Below are positions 16,558 to 25,897 of a stretch of DNA of 64,000 bases, piece by piece (position 1 is the stretch's first letter; each line of letters opens with the position of its first letter). This DNA is from ZC4RG30 sp963777735 (GTDB lineage: Bacteria; Pseudomonadota; Gammaproteobacteria; Steroidobacterales; Steroidobacteraceae). The stretch spans positions 124,001 through 188,000 of the forward strand of contig CAVZRQ010000001.1 in the NCBI GenBank assembly GCA_963777735.1, given 5' to 3'. A model generated the notes under the pieces. It saw only the letters and a list, made by a program, of their open reading frames with translations. It did no database searches and was not told the origin of the DNA. The position numbers were made by a program, and so were the translations under genes.

Positions 16558-17150
16558 GGCCCTTCCAGTTCACACCGATCCTGCTGGCTTCTGCGTCGCC
16601 GCGCCGTCGTGAACTGCTGCAGCAGCTGGGCGTGCCCCATGAAGTGCTGGCGGTCGATGTCGACGAATCGGCGCTGCCTGGGGAATCCGCCGAGCAGCTG
16701 GTAACGCGGCTGGCGCTGCTCAAGGCGCAGGAGGGTTTTCGCCGCGATGGCGCGAGGCGCCCGGTGCTGGGTTCGGATACTGTGGTGGTGGTCGATGCAG
16801 TGGTGTTCGGGAAGCCGCAGGATCAGGCCGATGGGGAGAGAATGCTGGCCGCGCTGGCGGGCCGCACCCATCAGGTGATGACGGCCGTGGCGTTGGTCTC
16901 CGGCAGTGGCAGCGTCGCACAGGCGCTGAGCAGCACCACGGTGACCATGCGCGACATCACGGCGGCGGAAGCCGCGGCCTACTGGGATACCGGCGAACCG
17001 CAGGGCAAGGCCGGTGGTTATGCCATCCAGGGACGCGGCGCGATGTTCATCGAACACATCAGTGGCAGCTACTCCGGAGTGATGGGGCTGCCGCTGTACG
17101 AAACAGCGCAACTGCTGCAGACACTGCAGCCGTCCGGAGGAAACCGATGA
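16554..17150 (+). CDS. maf: Maf-family nucleoside triphosphate pyrophosphatase (dTTP/UTP type)
   Basis: House-cleaning pyrophosphatase of 198 aa. It has the Maf signature LASASPRRRELLQQLG near the N-terminus, LGSDTVVVVDAVVFGKPQD in the middle, and WDTGEPQGKAGGYAIQG near the C-terminus. The last motif resembles the YhdE (dTTP/UTP) branch rather than the YceF branch. It is embedded in the nadD-rng operon with 4-nt overlaps on both sides. YhdE next to rng is the usual arrangement. Confidence 0.95.
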   Translation: MRPFQFTPILLASASPRRRELLQQLGVPHEVLAVDVDESALPGESAEQLVTRLALLKAQEGFRRDGARRPVLGSDTVVVVDAVVFGKPQDQADGERMLAALAGRTHQVMTAVALVSGSGSVAQALSSTTVTMRDITAAEAAAYWDTGEPQGKAGGYAIQGRGAMFIEHISGSYSGVMGLPLYETAQLLQTLQPSGGNR

Positions 17151-18643
17151 GCATTGAGATCCTGGTCAACGTGGCGCCGCGCGAAACCCGCGCCGCGCTG
17201 CTGGAGAACGGTTCGCTGCAGGAGGTGTTCATCGAACGCGCCAGCCGGCGCGGGCTGGTCAGCAATCTCTACAAGGGGCGCGTGTCGCGGGTGCTGCCCG
17301 GCATGCAGGCGGCGTTCCTGGAAATCGGCCTTGCGCGCACGGCTTTCCTGCACGTGGCCGACATCCTCGCGCCACCGCCCGACCCGGGCAACGACGCGCA
17401 TGACGACGCCACACCGAGCACCACCGATATCCGCACGCTGGTGCGCGAGGGCGACGAACTGCTGGTGCAGGTGGTGAAGGATCCGCTGGGTTCCAAGGGC
17501 GCACGACTGTCGACGCATGTGTCGCTGCCTTCGCGGTACCTCGTGTACATGCCGCGCGGCATGCGCGTGGGCGTATCCGCCCGCATCGAATCCGAAGCCG
17601 AGCGCAGCCGGCTGCGGGAGCTCGTGGGCACTCTCTCCGAAGAGCTGGCGCAGGGTGGCGGTGCGCGCGGTGGCTACATCGTGCGCACGGCTGCCATGGG
17701 CGCACCCCTCGAAGCCCTGCATGCCGACATGCTGTACCTGCAGCGCCTGTGGGCACATGTGCGTGATCGCTCGTTGTCCACCCCTGCCGGCAACCTGGTG
17801 CATGAAGATCTGCCGTTGACCACGCGCGTGCTGCGCGATGAACTGCGCACCGAAGTGCGCCGCGTGCTGGTGGATTCGCCCACCGAGTTCGCGCGCATGC
17901 AGGAGTTCACGCGCTCGTTCATGCCGGAGTTTGCCGATCGCATCGAACTGCATGTGGCGCCGCGCCCGATCTTCGACCTGCATGGCGTGGATGAAGAAAT
18001 CAGCCGCGCGCTCGAGGCGCGCGTGCCGCTGAAGTCCGGCGGCTACATCGTGATCCAGCAGACCGAGGCGATGAGCACGGTCGATGTGAACACCGGTGGT
18101 TATGTCGGGCATCGCAATCTCGAGGAGACCATCTTCCGCACCAATCTCGAGGCGGCCGTCACCATCGCGCGGCAGCTGCGGGTGCGCAACCTGGGTGGCA
18201 TCATCGTGCTCGATTTCATCGACATGCAGGATGAAGATCATCGCAAGGCGCTGATCGAAGCGCTGCAGACGGCGCTGGCCAGTGATCGCGCGCAGACGCA
18301 TATCGCCAGCATCTCGCCGCTGGGCCTCGTGGAGATGACGCGCAAGCGCACGCGCGAAAGCCTGGAGCATCTGTTGTGCGCCACCTGTCCGCAGTGCCAG
18401 GGGCGTGGCTTCGTGCGCACTCCCGAGACCGTCGGGCATGAGATATTCCGCGAGCTGATGCGGCAGAGCCGGCAGTTCCAGAGCGATGAACTGGTCGTGC
18501 TGGCGCACCAGGATGTGGTGAGCTGGCTGCAGGATGAGGAGGCTTCCGTGCTGGCAGAACTCGAAACCCAGGCTGGTCGGCCGATCCGGCTGCAGGCCGA
18601 ACCGCTGTACGGCATCGACCAGTACGACGTGGTGCTGGCATGA
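17147..18643 (+). CDS. rng: Ribonuclease G
   Basis: RNase E/G-family endoribonuclease that matures the 16S rRNA 5' end and degrades mRNA. It has 498 aa with an S1-like domain at about 38-120. The DNase I-like catalytic domain has the metal-binding acidic motifs STVDVNTGG (near 311) and VLDFIDMQDEDH (near 355). A Zn-link CATCPQCQG is near 410-418. It lacks the RNase E C-terminal scaffold, so it is RNase G. It overlaps maf upstream and the nitrilase gene downstream by 4 nt each. Confidence 0.97.
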   Translation: MSIEILVNVAPRETRAALLENGSLQEVFIERASRRGLVSNLYKGRVSRVLPGMQAAFLEIGLARTAFLHVADILAPPPDPGNDAHDDATPSTTDIRTLVREGDELLVQVVKDPLGSKGARLSTHVSLPSRYLVYMPRGMRVGVSARIESEAERSRLRELVGTLSEELAQGGGARGGYIVRTAAMGAPLEALHADMLYLQRLWAHVRDRSLSTPAGNLVHEDLPLTTRVLRDELRTEVRRVLVDSPTEFARMQEFTRSFMPEFADRIELHVAPRPIFDLHGVDEEISRALEARVPLKSGGYIVIQQTEAMSTVDVNTGGYVGHRNLEETIFRTNLEAAVTIARQLRVRNLGGIIVLDFIDMQDEDHRKALIEALQTALASDRAQTHIASISPLGLVEMTRKRTRESLEHLLCATCPQCQGRGFVRTPETVGHEIFRELMRQSRQFQSDELVVLAHQDVVSWLQDEEASVLAELETQAGRPIRLQAEPLYGIDQYDVVLA

Positions 18644-19461
18644 AGGCAGCAGCGGTACAGATGACCTCGGGCGTCGAGGTCGAACCGAATCTGGCGCAGG
18701 CCCGGATGCTGCTCGAGCAGGCGGCCGCGCAGGGCGCGAAGCTCGCGGTGCTGCCGGAGAACTTCGCCATCATGGCGCGCCGCGAGCGCGACCGGCGCGC
18801 GGTGGCTGAAGAGGATGGCGACGGGCCGATCCAGCGCATGCTGGCCAGCAGTGCGCGTGATCTGGAACTGGTGATCGTCGGCGGCACCATCCCGCTGCGA
18901 GTGCCCGGCGAGGAGCGCGTGGCGCCGGCCAGCCTGGTGTACGGCCCCGACGGCGAGCGCATCGGGCGCTACGACAAGATCCACCTGTTCGATGTGAACG
19001 TTCCCGACGCGGCGGAATCACATAGAGAGTCGGCCGGCATGGTGCCGGGCCGCAAGGTGACGGTGCTCGACACCCCCGTGGGCAAGCTCGGCATCGCCGT
19101 CTGCTACGACCTGCGCTTTCCGGAGCAGTTCCGGCGCATGGCCGAAATGGGAGCCGATTGCTTCGTGGTTTCGGCGGCCTTCACGGTGCCCACCGGAGAG
19201 GCGCACTGGGATGTGCTGACGCGTGCCCGGGCGGTGGAAAATCTCTGTCACCTTGTGGTTTCGGCGCAGGTCGGCGAGCATGAAAATGGCCGCAGCACCT
19301 ACGGCCACAGCGCCGTGATCGACTGCTGGGGCCGTGTGGCGGGCGTGCTGCCTGCGGGAGTCGGGGTTGCCGTCGGGGAGCTCGACCTGGAACGCCAGGC
19401 GCGCGTGCGCCGCGAATTTCCGGCCCTTGAACACCGGGTTCTGGGCCGCATCATCGACTGA
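18640..19461 (+). CDS. Nitrilase-superfamily amidase (deaminated glutathione amidase-like)
   Basis: Cytosolic carbon-nitrogen hydrolase of 273 aa. The catalytic triad is E40 (LPENFAIM), K113 (YDKIHLFDV) and C155 (VCYDLRFPEQF). The YDKIHLFDV and CYDLRFPE motifs resemble the Nit1/YbeM branch, whose members hydrolyse deaminated glutathione; the exact substrate is inferred. The ATG overlaps the rng stop by 4 nt. The rng-nitrilase-tldD order is a common gammaproteobacterial arrangement. Confidence 0.92.
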   Translation: MKAAAVQMTSGVEVEPNLAQARMLLEQAAAQGAKLAVLPENFAIMARRERDRRAVAEEDGDGPIQRMLASSARDLELVIVGGTIPLRVPGEERVAPASLVYGPDGERIGRYDKIHLFDVNVPDAAESHRESAGMVPGRKVTVLDTPVGKLGIAVCYDLRFPEQFRRMAEMGADCFVVSAAFTVPTGEAHWDVLTRARAVENLCHLVVSAQVGEHENGRSTYGHSAVIDCWGRVAGVLPAGVGVAVGELDLERQARVRREFPALEHRVLGRIID

Positions 19462-19468
19462 CAGGGGT

Positions 19469-20924
19469 ATGGCATTGAGCGCGACACAAGACAATCTGGC
19501 AACTGGCAAGCAGAACCATCCTGGTCCCGGGCGGGCTGGATGAGCAGCGCCTGGATCGCATGCTCGGCCTCGTCATGGATCACGCCATCGATTCCGCCGA
19601 TCTCTATTTCCAGGTGTCGCGCGAAGAATCCTGGTCGCTGGAAGACGGCATCGTGAAGGAAGGCAGCGCCAGCATCGAGGAAGGTGTGGGTGTGCGCGCC
19701 ATCAGCGGCGAGAAGACCGGCTTCGCCTATTCCGACGAGATCCAGCCGGCTGCACTGGAAGAGGCATCGCGCGCTGCGCGCGCCATTGCGAAGCAGTCAC
19801 CCGGCAAGGGCGTGCAGGCCTGGCATCGCAGCGAGACTTCGCTGCTCTACCAGCCGGTCGATCCGCTGGCGAGCATGGACGATGCGGAAAAGGTGGCCTG
19901 GCTCGAGCGCGTGGATCGCGAGACCCGCGCCATGGATCCGCGCGTCAAGCAGGTGATGGCCAGTTGCCACGCCGTGCACGAAGTCATCCTGATCGCAAAC
20001 TCCGCCGGCCGCCTCGCCGCCGACGTGCGGCCGCTGGTGCGCTTCAATGTGTCCGTCATCGTCGAGCAGAACGGCCGCCGCGAGCAGGGTTATGCCGGTG
20101 CCGGTGGCCGCTACACGATGTCGGAGCTGGTGGCTGGCGACCGGCCGCTGGAGCTGGCGCGCGAAGCCGTGCGGCAGGCGCTGGTGAATCTCGAAGCAGT
20201 GCCCGCGCCGGCAGGGCAGATGCCCGTGGTGCTGGCCGCAGGCTGGCCGGGCATCCTGCTGCATGAAGCCATCGGCCATGGTCTGGAAGGCGACTTCAAC
20301 CGCAAGGGCACCTCGGCCTTCAGCAATCGCGTTGGCGAGCGCGTGGCCAGCGAACACTGCACCGTGGTGGATGACGGCACGCTCGCCGCGCGCCGTGGCT
20401 CGCTCAACATCGACGACGAAGGCACGCCCACGCAGTGCACGACGCTGATCGAGAACGGCGTGCTGAAGGGTTACCTGCAGGATGAGCACAACGCGCGGCT
20501 GATGGGTGTGAAGTCCACCGGCAATGGCCGCCGGGAATCCTTTGCGCACATGACATTGCCGCGCATGACCAATACCTACATGCGGCCCGGCCCGCATGAT
20601 CCGGGCGAGATCATCGCTTCCGTGGAGAAGGGCATCTATGCCGTCAACTTCGGTGGCGGCCAGGTGGACATCACTTCCGGCAAGTTCGTGTTCTCCGCCA
20701 GCGAGGCCTATCTGATCGAGAACGGCCGCATCACGGCGCCGATCAAGGGCGCAACACTGATCGGCAACGGGCCGGATGTGCTCACGCGGGTTTCCATGGT
20801 GGGCAACGACCTGAAGCTCGATGCCGGTGTCGGCACCTGCGGCAAGGAAGGGCAGAGCGTGCCGGTCGGCGTGGGTCAGCCCACGCTGCGCATCGATGCG
20901 ATGACGGTCGGCGGGACGAACTGA
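19469..20924 (+). CDS. tldD: Metalloprotease TldD (5' end displaced by a 1-nt frameshift)
   Basis: Subunit of the TldD/PmbA(TldE) metalloprotease that trims unfolded peptides such as microcin B17 precursors and CcdA. The zinc motif HEAIGHGLEGDF is intact, with YFQVSREESWSLEDG near the N-terminus and GTCGKEGQSVPVG near the C-terminus. The long frame begins only at ATG 19560. Homology continues upstream in that frame (RTILVPGGLDEQRLDR) to about 19505, then moves to the frame starting at ATG 19469 (MALSATQDNLAT). One extra G at about 19502-19505 explains this. Without the correction the protein would lose about 30 residues. The partner gene pmbA is at 45581. Confidence 0.93.
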
Positions 20925-20939
20925 ACCGCGACTCCGGAG

Positions 20940-21812
20940 TCAGGCCACCAGCGTGATGGTGTGGCGCGGTGGTTGCTCCATGGTGTCCGGGACGCTGGCT
21001 TCCAGCAGCGGGCGACACAGGATCTGATAGCAGTCCGCATCGAACTCCGGACGCACGCTGGCGAGTTGTGCCGCTTCCTCGCGCGTGGCGACGGTGCCCA
21101 GGTGGCACCAGTTGCGCACCACATGATGCTCGGTCAGTTCGCCGTCGGATTCCGAAATCACCACGGCGCCAGCCCAGGGCCAGCAGCGCAACGCCATCGC
21201 AGACAGCGCTGCGCCCAGCCGGGCATCGTGCGTCGCAGCGGATTCCTTCTGCGAGCAGGCGCCGGCACAGCGACCCAGCATCGAGCGCATGCAGGGCCGT
21301 CCGTTCGGCAGCTTCTCCAGCCCCAGTCGCCCGAGACACAAATGGTGGGCGTCGGCCAACCCGGCAAGATGCGCGAGCGCCGCGGTGCGATGACGGAACA
21401 GGCCGAAGCACTCGGTGTCGCGACTGAAATCGATGGTCTGGCAGTCGACGATCACGGGCCCTGCGCTGGAAAGCCGGATCGAGCACAGGCGATGGTTGCG
21501 GCGCAGGCGCCGGTTCAGCAGCGGAAAATCCTGCTTGACCATGCGCGCTTCGAGCAACAGGGCGCCGATCTCGCCCGCCGTGCGATGGATGCTCAGGCGC
21601 TTCGCCTGGCTGAGCAGTCGCACCTCGGCGCGGTTGCGCAGATGCGCCAGCAGGCGGCTGCGCAGATTCACGCTCTTGCCGATATACAGCGGCAGATCGG
21701 CGGCTTCGCCATGGAAGACATAGACCCCGGCCCGCGCTGGCACGGACTCGACCTGTTCGCGCAGGTGATCCGGATAGCGGTAGGGAATGCGGGTGCGGCG
21801 GGCCGGTGTCAT
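20940..21812 (-). CDS. cho: Excinuclease Cho (UvrC-like GIY-YIG endonuclease)
   Basis: UvrC homologue that makes the 3' incision on damage poorly handled by UvrC. The 290-aa protein aligns by memory with E. coli Cho from end to end: GVYVFHGEAADLPLYIGKSVN (GIY-YIG core), TAGEIGALLLEARMVKQDFP, NRRLRRNHRLCSI, then the Cys-containing RCAGACSQKES. I chose ATG 21812; the upstream extension to 21899 has no homology. I could not find a convincing LexA box upstream, although Cho is SOS-induced in E. coli. It is convergent with tldD, 15 bp apart. Confidence 0.93.
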   Translation of the reverse strand: MTPARRTRIPYRYPDHLREQVESVPARAGVYVFHGEAADLPLYIGKSVNLRSRLLAHLRNRAEVRLLSQAKRLSIHRTAGEIGALLLEARMVKQDFPLLNRRLRRNHRLCSIRLSSAGPVIVDCQTIDFSRDTECFGLFRHRTAALAHLAGLADAHHLCLGRLGLEKLPNGRPCMRSMLGRCAGACSQKESAATHDARLGAALSAMALRCWPWAGAVVISESDGELTEHHVVRNWCHLGTVATREEAAQLASVRPEFDADCYQILCRPLLEASVPDTMEQPPRHTITLVA

Positions 21813-21908
21813 GCGGATCTTGAGGGGGTTTCGGTCGCGGCAGTCTAGCTTCTCGCCGTCGACAATGGATCTGCAGAAGCGCAATGTTGGACCCTTCAAG
21901 GGGGGAAC

Positions 21909-23423
21909 ATGACTTACACCAAACGCTTGGCGCTATCCGGGGCAGTCCTGTCTGCATTGCTGTCCGGCATTGCAGGATGTTCGCGGGACGCGCAGGCCCC
22001 CGCGCAAGTGCGCGACGAGACTGCCGCCTGTGCGGGGCTGAAGGGCAGCGCCGCGTTCGAACAGACCGAGGTCACAGGCACCACACGCGTGCCGGCGGAA
22101 GGTGACCTGCCAGCGCGCTGCGAGGTGCAGGCTGTCATCCGGCCGGCAGAAGGCTCGGAGATCGGCGTGGTCTATCGCCTGCCCGACAACTGGAACGGCA
22201 AGCTGCTGGCCCTCGGTGGTGGTGGCTGGATGGGCAACACCACGCCGCAGGCGGCCGCGGCTGGTCTTGGCAGTGGCTATGCCACATTGCAGACCGATGC
22301 GGGTCATACGACTGGCACCGGCTTCGATGCATCGCCGTGGGCGCTGCTCCCCGATGGCAGCCCGAACCAGCCCAGGCTCGAGGATTTCTCGCATCGTGCC
22401 ATTCACCTGATGACGGCGCGGGGCAAGGAAGTGATCGCCGCCCACTACGGCAAACCCGCGAGCCGCGCCTACTACCAGGGCTGCAGTACCGGTGGTCGCA
22501 TGGGCCTGATGGAAGTGCAGCGTTATCCGGAAGATTTCGACGGTGTGATTGCGGGTGCGCCGGTTTACACCTTGCAGACTCAGACCAGTGCGCAGCTGCG
22601 CTCCCTTGCGTTCGCGGCTAAAGGTGCGCGCTTGCTTCCCGCGCATCTGCAGTTGATCCACAAGGCTGTCCTGTCATCCTGTGACGCCAAGGATGGGGCT
22701 GAGGACGGCGTTCTGCGCAATCCGCTCGCCTGCGACTTCGATCCGGGCGTTCTGCAATGCAAGTCGGGGCAGTCGGGTGAAAGTTGTCTCGCCGCAGCGC
22801 AGGTGGCCGCACTTCGCAAGCTGTACTCGGGCCAGAAATCGAGCGATGGGGTCGTTGCCGCCTATCCGCTGGAAAAAGGCGGAGAAACCGGCTGGGTGCG
22901 ATTCGTGCCATCGACCGAACCCGGTGAACCGGGCACCAACAGCGGCGGCATGCATGCGCTGCGCGGACCACTGCTGGGCGATCCGGCATTCGACATGGAC
23001 AAATTCAGGCCAGACGATGTGCCCAAGGTGCGCAGCAGCTGGCTGGCCAGTGTCTATGAGGCGGGCAACCCGGATATCGCTGCATTCACCGGACGTGGCG
23101 GCAAGCTGATCCTCTGGCATGGTTTCAACGATCCGGGTCCAAGCCCGCGCGGCACGATCGAGTATTTCGAGAAGGCGCTTGCGGCAACATCCAGTGCTGC
23201 TGAGTCTGTGCGCCTGTTTCTCGCGCCAGGGGTTGCCCATTGCGCTGGCGGAGATGGTCCGGATCGCATCGACTGGCTTGCAGCGCTGGATAAATGGGTA
23301 GACAAGGGCACGACGCCTGAGGAGCTGCCAGCTACCAAGAAGGATTCCACTCTGGCGTGGAATGTATGCGCGTGGCCGAAACTGCCGACCGGCCAGCCGG
23401 GTGGCGGCTACAGCTGCCAGTAG
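21909..23423 (+). CDS. Tannase/feruloyl esterase family lipoprotein
   Basis: Secreted serine esterase of the tannase family, 504 aa. The signal peptide ends in a lipobox (GIAGC, cysteine near residue 24), so it is probably membrane-anchored. The catalytic triad is S193 (GCSTGGR), D408 (HGFNDPG) and H444 (GVAHCAGG). Cysteines beside the serine and histidine give the family's CS-D-HC arrangement. A likely role is hydrolysis of aromatic esters, but the substrate is not evident. It stands alone, divergent from cho with 96 bp between the starts. Confidence 0.92.
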   Translation: MTYTKRLALSGAVLSALLSGIAGCSRDAQAPAQVRDETAACAGLKGSAAFEQTEVTGTTRVPAEGDLPARCEVQAVIRPAEGSEIGVVYRLPDNWNGKLLALGGGGWMGNTTPQAAAAGLGSGYATLQTDAGHTTGTGFDASPWALLPDGSPNQPRLEDFSHRAIHLMTARGKEVIAAHYGKPASRAYYQGCSTGGRMGLMEVQRYPEDFDGVIAGAPVYTLQTQTSAQLRSLAFAAKGARLLPAHLQLIHKAVLSSCDAKDGAEDGVLRNPLACDFDPGVLQCKSGQSGESCLAAAQVAALRKLYSGQKSSDGVVAAYPLEKGGETGWVRFVPSTEPGEPGTNSGGMHALRGPLLGDPAFDMDKFRPDDVPKVRSSWLASVYEAGNPDIAAFTGRGGKLILWHGFNDPGPSPRGTIEYFEKALAATSSAAESVRLFLAPGVAHCAGGDGPDRIDWLAALDKWVDKGTTPEELPATKKDSTLAWNVCAWPKLPTGQPGGGYSCQ

Positions 23424-23519
23424 ATCCCGTGTGGCATCTGCCGAACGGCCGGTCTGTCCCCTGGGCGTACAGATCCGGCCCGGGCTTTTTCCCGGAGTCG
23501 TAATTGCTCCCGGCCACGG

Positions 23520-24794
23520 TCATTCGGGCACTTCCAGTACCGCGATGCCATTTGGTTTGCCTGGTTCATTGCCCCAGGAGAACACCAGTCGTGCTCCGTC
23601 CGCCGACCATGTCGGGTGATTGCCGTTGAGGGCGTAGTCGGTCACCTGGGTAAGGTCAGAGCCATCCCGGTTCACAATGAAGAGCGCGTAGCGGCCGTCC
23701 GGACTTCCTCGAACCGATTCAAAGGCAATTCGATTCCCATCGGGTGACCAGCTCGGAGCGCGCCCTGGACCAGGACTCGCTTCAACCGGTCGCGACGATC
23801 CTGATTCTTCGACCAGCCAGATCTGGTTGTCGTTCTGGTTGTAGATCTGGCCGCTGTTCTTCTGGCCTGCGAAGGCGATCCATCTACCGTCCGGCGAGAC
23901 GCTGGACATTCCCGCCAATACCTCGGACTGCCGTGTAACGGGCGTTGCCGCACCACTGGCGATATCCGCGCGATACAGGACATTCCGCGCACCATCGACG
24001 AACGCAATGCTGCCGCCATCGGGATACCAGGAAGGATACGCCGGGGCGATCATGTCTTGCAGTGGCACGGCGCGCGCCTCACTGCCATCGCCGAGCATGG
24101 TCCAGATTGCGTTGCCGGCATTGAAGGCGAGGCGACCTGCAGGCCCGCTGCGGGCACGCGTTGCAGCTACGCCCGGGCGTTCAAACAGCAGTTGCTCTGC
24201 CCCACCTGGTACCGGCACCCGAAACAGGGACCAGCTTCGGCCACCATCGGGGCTGCGGCTGAACACGATGCTGCGGTCATCAGGGGTAAAGGTTGGCCAG
24301 TAGTCCACACTGCTGCCTGGCAGGCTCGTGAGTATGCGATGGGGTGCTACTTTCACTGCCCAGTTGCGTAGTGTCGGAGATGGCGGAGCCGGGACCGCCA
24401 GCATCAACGCAGCGGCCGCTTGTTCGGTGATGCGCGGCGCAGTGATGTCACGACCAGCCTGGTTGACGATGGCCTCGGTCGCGGAGCCATCCGCGCCTGG
24501 CACAAAGCGAATGGTCACTGGCAAGTTCCCGACGGCGAAGCGCTCCGCCGTCTCGGCGAAGAGCTCTCTTTTCTGGGTTGTGCCCACAGGCCCCATGTAG
24601 AACCGGGAGCCCTCGCGGAACAGGCGGATGGCTGAACGGGGGCCTAACTGATAGTACCCCGCATACCGGTCGAACTGTGCAGGGGCCAGTGCGATGGTAC
24701 TTTGCGGTTCCGGTGGAGTCGTTTGCTGGGCGCACAGCTGACATGCTGCGAAAAGCAGGGCGGTCGCGAGACTCCAGGAAAATTGACTGCGCAA
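23520..24794 (-). CDS. Secreted TolB-like (PD40) beta-propeller protein with N-terminal DUF3471-like domain
   Basis: The start is TTG 24794 with GGGAGG just upstream, giving 424 aa. A signal peptide (about 1-24, ending in CAQQ) leads into a small domain (about 35-115, FDRYAGYYQLGP to RFVPGADGSATEAIVNQAGRD). That domain resembles the DUF3471 module found after serine beta-lactamase domains. From about 150 there are repeated PD40/WD40-like blades: SPDGGRSWSLFRVP, SVSPDGRWIAF, SWSPDGNRIAF, TWSADGARLVFSWG. No catalytic domain follows, so it is probably a binding or sensory protein. It is third in the PadR operon, 23 nt after the membrane gene. Confidence 0.85.
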   Translation of the reverse strand: MRSQFSWSLATALLFAACQLCAQQTTPPEPQSTIALAPAQFDRYAGYYQLGPRSAIRLFREGSRFYMGPVGTTQKRELFAETAERFAVGNLPVTIRFVPGADGSATEAIVNQAGRDITAPRITEQAAAALMLAVPAPPSPTLRNWAVKVAPHRILTSLPGSSVDYWPTFTPDDRSIVFSRSPDGGRSWSLFRVPVPGGAEQLLFERPGVAATRARSGPAGRLAFNAGNAIWTMLGDGSEARAVPLQDMIAPAYPSWYPDGGSIAFVDGARNVLYRADIASGAATPVTRQSEVLAGMSSVSPDGRWIAFAGQKNSGQIYNQNDNQIWLVEESGSSRPVEASPGPGRAPSWSPDGNRIAFESVRGSPDGRYALFIVNRDGSDLTQVTDYALNGNHPTWSADGARLVFSWGNEPGKPNGIAVLEVPE

Positions 24795-24817
24795 AGTGGC
24801 CTCCCGCTCTGCGGTAA

Positions 24818-25549
24818 TCAGGAGATGCTGGCTTCCGCCCGTTGCCTGAGCATCCGGAATGCGAGCGCGGAAAGCGCAAACAAGACCATCGTCCGGATCG
24901 ACATCACGAGCAGAGTCGCGCCGAGATCGATGCCACTCCCCGCAGAGACCGTCTGGACGACGGAACCTCTGACGCCTCCGGGCAGGCCTGCCTCCGGCTG
25001 CAGAAACTCGATGTGAACTCCGAGTGGTCCGCTTGCCAGTGCTATCAGGATCAGCCCCGCCCAAACCCAGCGGGAAGACAGGCGCTGACGTGTGGCCACG
25101 GCGATGCATGCCACGGCCAGCATTGGGCCGATGCCGTAGCTGCCCAGGAAAGTGACCAACATGCCTGCAGCGTGGATGCCCTGCGGTACCGCAGCCCCGG
25201 AGATTTCGCGAAATGGCGCGAAGAATGCCATCGAGCCGACAGCCAGCAGAATCGTCAGGATGACCAGCGTAACGAGCGGCAGCATGCCGAACATCACCCA
25301 CGGAGCCCTGGCAGAGAAGGAGCGTGGTGTGCCGCGATCAATCATGGCCTGCACGAGTTGGGTATCCGTGCCCAGGAACGTCCAGGCCTTTGCCTCCGCG
25401 GCTTTCAAGTCGAGGCCCGCCGACCGTTCACGTGCGACCAGATCGGTCAGGTGATCGCGCAGTTCCGTGACATAGCGTTTTACGTGACGCGGGGCGATCC
25501 CGGCGCGCAGTAGTCCTTCGCGCACATTCAGCAGGGTTTGCTCATGCAT
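24818..25549 (-). CDS. Permease-prefix (HAAS-like) domain membrane protein
   Basis: This 243-aa protein has a soluble N-terminal helical domain (about 5-65, RAGIAPRHVKRYVTELRDHLTDL). It is of the type found in PadR-linked membrane proteins. About four to five hydrophobic segments follow (around 82-108, 125-150, 155-180, 205-235). The function is unknown; such proteins usually pair with a PadR regulator. That is the case here, where its start overlaps the padR stop by 8 nt. Confidence 0.82.
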   Translation of the reverse strand: MHEQTLLNVREGLLRAGIAPRHVKRYVTELRDHLTDLVARERSAGLDLKAAEAKAWTFLGTDTQLVQAMIDRGTPRSFSARAPWVMFGMLPLVTLVILTILLAVGSMAFFAPFREISGAAVPQGIHAAGMLVTFLGSYGIGPMLAVACIAVATRQRLSSRWVWAGLILIALASGPLGVHIEFLQPEAGLPGGVRGSVVQTVSAGSGIDLGATLLVMSIRTMVLFALSALAFRMLRQRAEASIS

Positions 25550-25883
25550 GCTGTTCTCCTTCCATGACCGAGCGTATGGCCCGGGCGAGTGTTGTCCAGC
25601 TTCCGGCGAGGGCCTGGTAGCGCTTGAGACCCCGTGCGGTAACGCAGTAGTAGATGCGGCTGCGACCGTCCACCGTCATGCGGCGCGACTTCAGCGCCCC
25701 CTCGCGTTCGAGTGCATGCAGCACCGTGTACGTGATGCCTTCGCCAAGGCTGACCACGTCGCCGGTCTGGGCGCGGATCGCCTGCACCAGTTCATAGCCG
25801 TACATCTCACGCTGCTGAAGCAGCCGCAGGATCATCAGCTCGGGTACGCCCGCCATGAAGTTGGGATTTGGTTCGCGCGCCAT
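25542..25883 (-). CDS. PadR-family transcriptional regulator
   Basis: Winged-helix repressor, 113 aa. PELMILRLLQQREMYGYELVQAI starts the PadR domain, and GITYTVLHALEREGALKSRRM forms the recognition region and wing. I chose ATG 25883, with GGAGG 6 nt upstream, rather than an in-frame extension that would run into the operator. It heads a three-gene operon. A perfect palindrome covering the predicted -10 lies 15 bp upstream, which suggests autorepression. Confidence 0.93.
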   Translation of the reverse strand: MAREPNPNFMAGVPELMILRLLQQREMYGYELVQAIRAQTGDVVSLGEGITYTVLHALEREGALKSRRMTVDGRSRIYYCVTARGLKRYQALAGSWTTLARAIRSVMEGEQHA

Positions 25884-25897
25884 CGCATGCCTCCAGG

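Noticed and set aside
20930..20941. GACTCCGGAGTC palindrome between tldD and cho as terminator or operator
   Set aside because: No T-run, no loop, and it overlaps the cho stop codon; most likely chance.
21813..21908. LexA box upstream of cho
   Set aside because: No CTGT-N8-ACAG match could be found in the gap.
23480..23495. Hairpin CCGGG-cttttt-CCCGG as terminator for the tannase or propeller gene
   Set aside because: Only a 5-bp stem, with the T-run in the loop rather than after the stem on either strand.
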